A DNA stretch of 64,000 nt from Callipepla californica brunnescens (taxonomy: Eukaryota; Chordata; Aves; Galliformes; Odontophoridae): positions 3,974,423 through 4,038,422 of the forward strand of contig JALIRH010000023.1 of the NCBI GenBank assembly GCA_023055505.1, written 5' to 3'. Positions 1 to 9,130 of this stretch are shown in pieces. The position numbers were made by a program, and so were the translations under genes. A model generated the notes under the pieces. The model was not told the DNA's origin and did no database searches. It worked only from the letters and a program-made list of their open reading frames with translations. The stretch's first letter is position 1, and the number at the start of each line of letters is the position of its first letter.

Positions 1-1795
1 GCATGAGATTTAGGGAATAAAGATCCACAGGTGACGGAGTCAGAAGCATCATCAGAATCTGTGCCAGGCCACGTTCATCTGTTTGGATTGGTCGCCTAAA
101 TATCTATCACTTCAAATAATACCTGCCCTAAAGTCTGTGAATAGTACAAAACATATGCAGACAAAACTGATGCTGTGTGACAAAAACCTGCAGACAAACT
201 CCAGAATACTGAACAACAGGCATGTAAAACAGCAGTTGAAATCACTTATCACTAAATGCAGTGTAGTATTCTAAGTTGATGAACATCTCTCAGGAGAAAA
301 CTCCTGTATTTCTTTGAGCATACATCTTCAAAAACATTTGTTCAGTGCTTTGAAGTGGTCAGGCTTGGAAATATCCAGAATATCAGAGAGTTGTTTTTTT
401 GTTTGTTTGTTTGGTTGGTTGGTTGGTTTTTTTACAAAGGGAAAGGAGAACATCAGAGAATATATCCTTAAATTGCTCATAAGAATGGCATTCCTCCACC
501 TCTTAATTATTTTATCTCATGAAGAACATGAAGTATAGGCAATATTGATCAGAGTATGGAGCAGCTTCTGCACAAAGAAAGTAAAGAGAATTTTTTAGCT
601 TGCAAAACATAACTATGGCTATGTCAGATCAAAGTACAAAAAAAAAGTGATAGCACAAAGTGGCATGATACATCAGATGTCTGAAGTGCTTCCTAGATAA
701 ATGTGAGAACATCAAATGAGACTTTAAAAAGTTGCTTTTAAGAACTTCTTCACCAAGTAAATAATTAAATGAATGTAATGCCTAAAGATATTTTGAGACC
801 GAGAAACAAACAAGTTCAAAAATTATTACAAAAATTCATTAGCAAATCTTATACACAGAATGTCCACCTCCAGACATCTCCAAACTACACAAACAGGAAA
901 ACCGTGACAGATAAACTGCTGCTCTACATCTGCAGCGACCGTTCTTTCTCAGCATCAAGTACTGAGGTAGATGGACTTCACTTGATTGTTTACAGCCAAA
1001 TTGATACACTGGGCTCTCACTTGCAGTTAGCTGAATAACACGTTTTTTTTTCTAGCAGCTGTGATCTTATCAAAAAGAATAAAACCACTTTTAGACCCCT
1101 CTCTGATTGGAATTATATCTTTAGTCACAAGAAGTTTTTGCTTACCTGAAGGAATTGTTTTCACACATGTAAATGGTAGTAACAACAAATGCAATGGGAT
1201 TAAGTTACTAAAAATCATATAACACTAAAAGCACCACCTAAATCTTTCCCTTACCATCAAAGAAAGTTACCTTAGCCACAGCTGAAAGATTTCAGTCAAG
1301 CCTGTCTTCTCCAATTTAGCATTCCTCTGCTTCTAGCATGGGAAGAAGTTTCTCAGTGATCAAATTTTATTTTCTTGTGACTTAAGAATAGAGAAAAGAG
1401 AATATCTTGCAACTTGAGCACATTTCTTGCCTAACCAATTCTAATTCTTTCAGTCTTTTATTTGAAATCATTTTCTAGAACACTGATGCTCTCTCAACTC
1501 CCTCAAATTTGGTCACCAAATCAGTTAAGTTCAAACCTAACGTGGAGTGGTGGCAGAGGATTTCCAGTGCTGAGAAGAGCAGAGACTGCTTCATATGACT
1601 TTGAAACCTCAGTGCTTTTGTTGCTTTTCTTTTTCCCCGACAGTATAATACTGTTTTAATCTATGACCCACTGTACACTACTCTCCTGCTGACTTAATGA
1701 CATATGCCGATCTGTTCCAGAGGGTCTGACTTTCTCATTCTCCACCACACCTGCTCCTTATGGTCTGAAAACATCCTTAACATGCTCTATGTTAG
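1..1795. other. Non-coding stretch, no gene recognised
   Basis: AT-rich single-copy-looking DNA. Only short open frames (under 90 codons) occur and none resembles a protein family I know. A short TTTG/GGTT simple repeat lies at 391-432. On the minus strand, 1146-1207 is flanked by a fair splice acceptor and a strong donor (TTCAG/gtaagc) and is listed under findings as a weak exon candidate. Confidence 0.6.
391..432. repeat. TTTG/GGTT simple repeat
   Basis: A run of T followed by repeated GTTT and then GGTT units, ending in a T run. A low-complexity microsatellite with no gene context. Confidence 0.85.
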
Positions 1796-2216
1796 ATCAC
1801 AGAACCAAAGAATACCCCAAGCTGGAAGGGACTCACAAGAATCATTGACTCCAACTCCTGACTGCACATAGTACCACCCAAAATTCAAACCCCACTCCTG
1901 AGAGCACTGTCTAAATACCCCTTGAACTCCAGCACACTCATGCCCACTGCCCTGGGCAGCCAGTTCTCTACCCACCACCCTCTGGTGCAGACCCCCAGAC
2001 CTGACCCCCAGCTCCCCCAGCACAGCTCCATGCCATTCCCTCAGGCTCTGCCGCTGTCACACACAGCAGAGCTCTGCACTGCTCTCTGCTCCCTGTGAGG
2101 GCTGGAGCCGCCATCAGGGCTCCCCTCAGCTCCTCTGCTCTGTGCTGAACAGACCCAGGGACCTCTGCTGCTTCTCCCACATCCTGGCCTTTGGACACTT
2201 CAGCACCACCTCAGAC
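1796..2216 (-). mobile_element. CR1 LINE 3' fragment
   Basis: Read on the minus strand this is the 3' end of a CR1 retrotransposon. On the plus strand it starts with an ATCACAGAA-type tail, the reverse complement of the CR1 terminal repeat. It continues with the diagnostic GCTGGAAGGGACTC and ACCACCCAAAATTC segments. It is 5'-truncated near 2216, as CR1 copies usually are. The same subfamily recurs at 32.07-32.78 kb, where the order of shared blocks (CTCTGGTGCAGACC, the CAGAGCTC-rich part, CTCCCTGTGAG) is the same. Open frames across it on both strands are not genes. The copy is clearly diverged, so it is old. Confidence 0.88.
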
Positions 2217-2370
2217 TCTTTTAAAAAAGAACACACAACAAGCAAGAGCTGGCACTGTGGCAGCGAGTTACACAGTAAGTGCTCTCCAGGAGCAGTTGTT
2301 CAATCAAGCTTGCATCCACCGTGAGGAAAATTTTATGCAACAGCCATAGGCAAAAAGAAAGGCAGATGAT

Positions 2371-2560
2371 TGTCATGGTTATATGATCTTTGTTATCAGC
2401 ATTTCACATTAAAGCATCCTATAGTGCACTGGCAGATGAAGAGTTAATGCTCCAGTTCTGTGGATTGATGGTATTTCCAGGTACCTTTCTCAGAAGAGAA
2501 CAACTACAAATCCCAGAAGACCTCACGGTTCTGTTCCCCGCTCCATTAGTCACACAGCCA
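2371..2560 (+). mobile_element. Partial ERV LTR, same family as the solo LTR at 56.8 kb
   Basis: It begins TGTCATGGTTATATGAT and shares, in the same order, the blocks AATGCTCCAG, ATTTCCAGGTA/AATTCCAGGTA and CTCAGAAGAGAA with the start of the 574-bp LTR at 56,798-57,371. Only the 5' (U3) part is recognisable. The TATA region, R and U5 were not found downstream, so it is a truncated relic. The match was read by eye, and the right boundary is approximate. Confidence 0.65.
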
Positions 2561-4078
2561 GGCTGAAACGGGCTGGAATCACTGACTGTGACTGATACTG
2601 AATTTCAGCAGGCAGAAATGTACACAAAGGTGAAGGCAGCTACAGGTTAGGCACAATCATACTCAGCTACTGTGCCTCAGGACTCACTGCAGCACTCCCA
2701 GTAACTCTGAGAGAGGCAGAGCCGTATAGAAAACAACACACTGACCCACAACTCACTTACAAAGGGGATATGCACCTAGTTTCTTATTACCTCCCACAGG
2801 ACTACAAATAAAGAAGGGTTTCCTCCTGTATTTTTCCAGGAATTAAACTTCCTATAAGTTAGGTTACAGTCTGCAAGGGAAGCCAAAGAAAAGCACAGCC
2901 TGAATAGAAAGGACCTGAACAAAGAATTTCCTCTGAACTCTGTATCCAGCAGTGGTGCAACAATTCTCTCCACCTTAGAAGTTAACAGAAAAACTGATGG
3001 AACAGAATGAGGCTGGTAAAGACAGTTCTACCTCGGCAAAAGCTGTGATCAAATATATCCAAGCTTCTTCAATGTTTGATCTCTGCAAAGCTTTTCACAT
3101 TACAGCTATGTTCAGCTATGTTCCTATAGTCTTCCTTTGATCATGGCTACTCTGCATTTTTATTCAAAATTGGAATGGCAGGTTCTATAGCTTCTGAGGA
3201 ACAATTACAGATGCCTGGTACAAAATATCTTATTCTGATCTGCTTCAGAGACTGGAAAATCAAAATCCTGAATTAAAGCTGTAATTGTTTCATCTTTCTA
3301 ACAGTACTGATAGAACTGAGGACATTACTCTCTCAGTTCTTTCTGTATGTGCATGTATGCATTCATGCATATCCATGTATGTGCATGGTGCATAGCCTGC
3401 ATATTCAAAAATTAATTTAATTCAAGCAGGAATGAAACTATGGACCAACACCATCCCAAATTTCTCTTTTTTTCACAAGAATATATTAAAGTCATCAATA
3501 ACAGCATTTCCTGGTGAAGACTGACAAAGAGCAGAGAAATAATGACCTAAAAGAATCTAATTCAGTAATCTGCTTTTTATTATTATAATCATCATCTCAT
3601 GTATTTGGTAGGTCTTCTGAAGAAGTACAAACAGTCCTGCTATTCTCGTGGTACAAAGGTTTTACCTTCTAAAGAAGAGAGGGGCTACAAAGAAGCTTGT
3701 AATGCTGAAATTACAGAAGAGTCAGCCCCAAACAGAAAGAAAAACAAAACACAGAGATCAATGTCTCATGCTAATTTTCAGGTGTATTAAGGAAATTTCT
3801 AAACAAGCAGGAAGAACAAAAGGCAAGTCAAATACGACATTTTCAAGAGGAGTGGTCTAGAAAGCATAGTGAAGATGGAAACAAGCACAACAAAAAGGGC
3901 AGCAAAAATCAACACTGAACCACTGCATTTCTGTGGTAAGCTTGTTTACTAATCATTTGTTCTATACACAGCTACATACTCCTTTTCACTACTTTCTTTT
4001 ATTTTACACTACATCATCTTCACTTGGTTAGGAACAAGTTGAAGATACTGTTTCATTTGCTGATATTCACCTGCTTAA
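2561..4078. other. Non-coding stretch, no gene recognised
   Basis: AT-rich DNA without a recognised repeat. On the minus strand, 2791-2870 has a good polypyrimidine acceptor (cttcccttgcag) and a GGGAG/gtaata donor with one open frame, but no protein match that I know. A short ATGTATG/CATGCAT-rich tract lies at 3340-3395. Confidence 0.55.
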
Positions 4079-4079
4079 A

Positions 4080-4300
4080 ATCACAGAATTACACTTAAGT
4101 TCCAAAGGATGCTAATCATCATTAGGCTTGGTGGCTACCAAGCTGAGCTACCAAGTCCCATCACTAAAACATATCCCTTAGTGCTACATCACAAATCCCT
4201 TCAATACCTCCAGGGATAAGGACTCCCACCATTTCCTTGGGCAGTCCCTTTCAGTGCTAGCACAGCTAGAAGCCACTTCCTCATGTCCTGTCACCCGTCA
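4080..4300 (-). mobile_element. CR1 LINE 3' fragment with internal deletion
   Basis: The plus strand starts AATCACAGAATT, the reverse-complemented CR1 tail, and continues through CCTCCAGGGATAAGGACTCC. It then jumps to a segment normally further from the end (GAAGCCACTTCCTCATGTCC), which indicates an internal deletion. It abuts an oppositely oriented CR1 piece beginning near 4318. Confidence 0.75.
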
Positions 4301-4317
4301 CTGCAGAAAAAAGATCA

Positions 4318-4680
4318 ATGGAAGAGGACCTGGGTTTTCTGGTGGACAACAGGTTGGCCATGAGCCAGCAGTGTGCCCTTGCTGCCGAGAAAGTAACCTG
4401 CTGCGTACTGAAAAGAGCACGTCCAGCAGGTCAAGGGAAGAGATCCACCTCCTCTACTCTGCCCAGATGAGGCCACATTTATAAAACTGTGTCTAGTTTT
4501 GGGCTCACCAGTTCAAAAAAGATAGGGATCTCCTAGAAGGAGTCTAGCGGAGGGCCACATAGATGATAAAAGGCCTAGAGCATCTCCTATATGAAGAAAG
4601 GCTGAGTAACCTGGGTCTGTTCAGCCTGGGGAAAATAAGACTGAGGGAAGACCTGATTAATGTTTATAAATATCTAAAGT
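4318..4680 (+). mobile_element. CR1 LINE fragment, end of reverse-transcriptase ORF
   Basis: The plus-strand sequence matches the C-terminal part of CR1 ORF2 and the start of its 3' region. Recognisable blocks are GAGGACCTGGG, CATGAGCCAGCAGTGTGCCC, GAGGCCACATTTATAAAACTG and a GGCTGAG...CTGGGTCTGTTCAGCCTGG block. It stops abruptly at 4680, before the CR1 3' tail. That is unusual because CR1 copies normally keep the 3' end, so a later insertion or deletion removed it. It is frameshifted and dead. Confidence 0.8.
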
Positions 4681-5000
4681 AGGCATGTCCAACCCATGGC
4701 CTGCAGGCCACATGTGGCTCAGCATGGCTCACAATGCACCCCACCTCCTTCTGCAATTTAAAGGCGGTGCCTCTTTCCAGTGGAACAGCCCTGGGCACCT
4801 GCCCATTGCTCAGCAACAGACAAATCACCAGTGCACTATTAACACAGTGTCAACTGAAACCAGGGCAAGGCAAAGGGAGGGTAACACAATTTTTTACCTT
4901 TGTTTGAGTCATTTTGTGTTTTGATACACTGGCTAAACTCAGGGCTCGGAGCAGCAAAGAATATGCAGTCATGGTTTCTGTTTCGATAGAAGAATGTGAA
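4681..5000. other. Unassigned insert-like segment with palindrome
   Basis: This non-CR1 segment separates a plus CR1 truncated at 4680 from a minus CR1 starting near 5005. It opens with GGCATGTCCAACCCATGG and a 14-bp perfect palindrome TGGCCTGCAGGCCA at 4697-4710. The opening resembles the terminal sequences of some hAT-type DNA transposons, but I found no matching inverted end or 8-bp target duplication, so no family is asserted. Confidence 0.3.
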
Positions 5001-5004
5001 AACA

Positions 5005-5587
5005 AAATCACAAATCCTTAGACTTGGAAGCGACCTTCAAAGGTCCCCTGTAGACCTTGTGGAGTGGATCCAATATCATAAAACAGGAACATCCACAGCT
5101 AGATCAGTTTGCTCAGAGCCCCACTCTAACCCGATCCTGAATGTATTCAGGAACAGACCTTTTACCACATCTCTGGGCAGCCTGTTCCAAGTGCCTCACC
5201 ACCTCTACTGTAAAGAACTTTTTCCTCATAGCCAGCCTAAAATCTTCACTCCTTTAGTTTGAAACCATATCTCTGTGTCCTATCACAATGGACTGTAACA
5301 AAGAGTCTGTCCCCTTCCTTCTTAAAGCTGATCTTGAACACTGACAGGCCACTTTCAGGCCTCTTTGGAGCCTTCTCCAAGCCTAACAGTCCCTGCTCTG
5401 TCACTGTTCTTGTAGGGGAGGTGTTCCACCCACTGGATCATTTTTGTGGCCCTACTCTGGACGCTCTCCAACAGACCTATGTTGTTCCTGTACTGAGGAC
5501 TGCACATGTGGACACAGCACTCCAGGTGGGGTCTCATCAGCGCACAGCACAGAAGCAGAACCATGTTCCTTGCCTCACTGGCCACTC
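5005..5587 (-). mobile_element. CR1 LINE 3' fragment
   Basis: Reverse-complemented CR1. The tail is AATCACAAATCCTTAG, then CTTGGAAGCGACC, GGGCAGCCTGTTCCAAGTGCC, TCTGGACGCTCTCCAACAG and CTCCAGGTGGGGTCTCA follow in the usual order. The minus-strand frame keeps recognisable ORF2 C-terminal words (MRPHLECC, LESVQSRATKM), which confirms the orientation. It is 5'-truncated near 5587, where mariner-related DNA begins after about 45 bp. Confidence 0.88.
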
Positions 5588-5634
5588 AAATATATTCTCA
5601 AAGATGAGGTACAGGAAGGGTAAAATTGCGGCAG

Positions 5635-6010
5635 ACTAACAAAATGGCATCTAACATATGAAGCATGTGCAATACATGTCATTGAAATCTTCCATGCAGA
5701 AAAAACATCACCCTCTGACACTGACTGATGCTAGCTGAACGTTTATGATAGAGACCAAACAGTGGATGTGAGCACAGTGAGGTGGTAGATGGTGTGTTTC
5801 AGCCTTGAGGACAGTGGGTCACCTCCTTGGAATCAGATTTTTACGAGGGCAGCGTGCAGGCCCTTATTCATCACAGGTGAAAACACACAGTTAATGGTGC
5901 TGAATACGTTGGAAATTAGTGTTTTGTAACTGAGATTTGCTCTATCAAACAGTGTTATTATGCTCTTTGTATCAGTTTAGTTTCAATAGAAATAAATAGT
6001 CGACTTTTAA
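5635..6010 (+). mobile_element. Mariner (Galluhop-like) relic, 5'-truncated
   Basis: It shares with the better copy at 54.4 kb the ordered blocks AAAATGGCATCTAACAT, TTCCATGCAGAAAAAA, CAAACAGTGGATG, GAGCACAGTGAGGTGGT, GTGTTTTGTAACTGAGA and GAAATAAATAG. The first block corresponds to the start of the transposase helix-turn-helix region. The left inverted end is missing and the right one has decayed after AAATAAATAG. There is no usable frame. Confidence 0.75.
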
Positions 6011-8103
6011 GCTCCCACTTCCAAGGCCTACACTGCTGCACAGGGCTGTTATGATCCAACTGTATTATTTTCTCGGTGTGGCCCAACATCAGACAGAATT
6101 TCTCCGTGAAGCCAAAATAATGAGACTAAAGACACACCAATCGTTTGTAATATATGATAATACTGGTCTCTGTGAGAGAAAGAGTATAGTTTCTAGTATT
6201 TATCTTCGCTGAAAAGAAAGTGAGAAAGGAATCAGATGGTAGCTGTTTCTTTCCTCCTTCATTAAACTAACTACGTCCTTTTGCTTATCAAACACTCTGC
6301 TTAGCTAACTCATAGTTCATTCAGTCTTCTTATTTCCTTGGCACTGTATCACATTAAATGTAGGCCTGCCTCCTGGTGTTTTACACAGAAAACTTGCCCA
6401 CGAGAAACACAAGTCCAAGAAGAGTCTCTTCCTCACAGCTTGTTTTCCAGACTCTTACACTGCAGGACATAAATCATATAAATTTGATTTGATAAAAGGC
6501 TGCGAGTCATCTGGAAGAGCTAAATTTATTTGCTGTAACTCATCTGGATGACTTTTCCTTTGTATGCTCCACATTCTACGAGATGCTCACTGTGGTAACA
6601 ACTCTTTTAGATGAGATAAAGTGATTCTCACTATAAGGGCAGTCACCCAGAAGACAGCTGATTGAACCAGACATTTGCAGCTCCTCAAATACTGTTCTTG
6701 CAGTGCAAATTCAGATGCATAACAAATTTTAATACAAACACCTTACAAACATATATAACTCCTCAAGATACATGAAAAAAGCCATACCACTTTTTCAGGT
6801 TGAGTCAGTTTTGCTTGGGTATCATCATCCTTCCCAGTTATAAAGAACACTCCTGAAACACATCTCATTTGAAGATGCAAAAATGAACTAAGCTTTAATT
6901 ATATTTGATTATATTATAACATACTGTTACATACTGTAACATACAAGTATACATACATAACATACTGTGACTAGTGACAAGTTGAGGACGTTCAATCTCC
7001 AATGTCTCTGGAAAAAATGATGCTGAAGTGTACAAGAACAGTAAAAGGAATGCACAAACTCTTCACGTGGAAGTGTGTTTGAATATGTAAGTTCAGTCTA
7101 ACCAAATTTATTACAACAGCAGATTGTTAGTTGTTTGGGGTTTTTTTATGCTAGTATTTCACTTTACATGTCAAAAGTATTCTTTCCAGATTGGCTATTT
7201 TTTTTATTAAGGCAAATTTCTTCTTGACACAGAACCACCAACTTCAAAAAAAAAAAAAAAAAAAAAAAAAGATGGTAAGAATGCTTGTATTTTATACAAG
7301 TTATTTAAATCCCTCTGTGAATTGCTGCATTACTGTTCCCTAGGACACTTTAAGAGAATTCAACTAACTGCATCTTTAAATCTGAAATCCCTATTTATTC
7401 TAAGAAAAAACATATAGTAGGACGTGAGCTATCCTGTTGTAACAACCTGCAACAACCATCTGCTGAAATAGCTAAATCTGTAATGTCTTTACCGACCACA
7501 CTGCACACAGTCCAGACCAACTGATGATATTCTTTTTTTTCACATGCCTACCACTCTCACCTTCTGAAAGCAGGCTAACCACATCCACATCACAAATGCC
7601 TACAACTCCTCCAGGCTCCCCTAGCCTGCTTGGAAGGACTTCTCAATTGGCAACAATTGGTGTCTACTTTTCTCTTTGCACCCATAACATGATGATGAAG
7701 TAGTGGAACATGAGAGATCACCATCACAGCCCACCAGAACAATGTTTTTAACACACAAGGTTCCACTTGTAAACATAAAGCCTTACATTTGAGAACACAC
7801 ACATACAGGAATACTTCTGGAAGACTCCTCTGCACAGAATGCAAACCTGCTGCAGTGTGCATCTGTACCATGGATGAATCAGAGGGAACAATCACATCAG
7901 CTACATGCAGGTTTACCTTCACAGAGTGTTCGTAAAGCAAGTAAAAAGCTAAGTCAGAACACATGCAGCAAGAAAACCAAGAAGCTTCAGAGGAAGACAA
8001 GGACGGAATAAAACTCAGATTTCTGACAAGAGTTACACGTGTATGTAATTCTCTGATAATTCTCTTTATTTCTTCACAGCTTTTCAATTGCACATTTCAT
8101 ATA
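6011..8103. other. Non-coding stretch, no gene recognised
   Basis: AT-rich DNA. It holds a 25-base A run at 7246-7270 and a local repeat of ACATACTGT units near 6920-6970. A minus-strand open frame of 167 codons at 7590-8093 has no recognisable domains and no splice or promoter context, so I do not call it a gene. Confidence 0.6.
7246..7270. repeat. Poly(A) tract, 25 bases
   Basis: An uninterrupted A run following CACCAACTTC. The upstream sequence does not resemble a processed gene or a SINE that I know, so it is called a homopolymer only. Confidence 0.9.
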
Positions 8104-8105
8104 TA

Positions 8106-9130
8106 CATAGAATAGTTTGGGTAGGAACGGACCTTTAAGATCACCTAGTTCCAATCCCCGTGCTACAGGCAGGGATGCAACCCCCTAGATCATGCTGCTC
8201 AAAGCCCCATCCAGCCTGGCCTTGAACTTTTCCAGGGAGCGGGCATACACAACCTCACTGAGCAATCAGTTGCAGTGTCTCCCCACCCACACAGTAAAGA
8301 ATTTCTTCTTAATATCCAAACTAAATCTACCCTCTTCCAGATTAAAGCCATTTCCCCTCATCCTGTTGGTAGCTGCCCTTCTAAAAAGTCCCTCCCCAGT
8401 CTTCCTGCAGGCTCCTTTCAGGTATTGGAAGGCAGCTATAAGGTCTCCTCTGAGCCTTCTCTTCTCCAGCCCTCTGATCATCTCCATGGCCCTCCTCTGA
8501 ACCTGCTCCAACAACTCCATGTCATTCTTGTCCTGGGTCTCCAGAACTGGATGCAGTAATAATGGTGGGGTTTCAGGAGAGCAGAGCATAGGGGCAGAAT
8601 CATCTCCCTCGACCTCCTGGTCACTCTTCTCTTGACGCAGCACAGGATTCGATTGGCCTTCTGGCCTGCAAGCACTCACTGACAGCTCATGCTGAATCTT
8701 TCATCGACCAACATTCCCAAATCCTTTTCCTCAGGACTGCTCTCAAGTCATTCTCCAGCCAACATGTACCTGTGCTCAGGACTGCCTCAACCCAGATGTA
8801 GGACCCTCCACCTGGCCCTGTTGAGCTTCAAGAGGTTGGCACGGGCCCACCTCTCAACCCTGTCCAGGTCTGTCCTGAATAGCATCCCCACCCTATAGTG
8901 TGTTAATTGCAACACTCAGCTTGGTGGCATTCGCAAATGTGCTCAGTGCACTTGATCCCATTGTCTGTGTTGACTACAAAGATGTTAAATAACCCCAACA
9001 TCAACCCCTGGGGAATTCCATTCGTTACCAGTCTCCACTTGGCCATTGAGTCACTGACTACAACTCTCTGAGTGCCATCATCCAGCTAATTTCTTATCCA
9101 GGGAGAGCTCCATCGAATCCATTTTACTCC
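8106..9130 (-). mobile_element. CR1 LINE, long 3' segment
   Basis: This is one of the longest CR1 copies in the window, about 1 kb. On the plus strand it starts ACATAGAATAGTTTGGGTAG (reverse-complemented tail) and runs through CCCCATCCAGCCTGGCC, CTTCTCCAGCCCTCTGATCA, AACTGGATGCAGTAAT and TCCACCTGGCCCTGTTGAG to about 9130. The 8266-8679 minus frame reads as a degenerate CR1 ORF2 C-terminus (LEQVQRRAMEMIRGLE, LIAAFQYLKG). It is 5'-truncated and frameshifted. Beyond about 8680 it follows CR1 sequence without an obvious reading frame. Confidence 0.9.

Noticed and set aside
5259..5639. 126-codon plus-strand open frame
   Set aside because: Antisense of a CR1 LINE.
7246..7270. Poly(A) as the tail of a processed pseudogene
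   Set aside because: The preceding 500 bp show no coding-like or SINE-like sequence and no flanking direct repeat was seen.
7590..8093. 167-codon minus-strand open frame
   Set aside because: No recognised domain, no promoter or splice context, and an amino-acid composition typical of random frames.
8192..8679. Overlapping open frames on both strands at 8.2-8.7 kb
   Set aside because: They are the decayed CR1 ORF2 C-terminus and its antisense.
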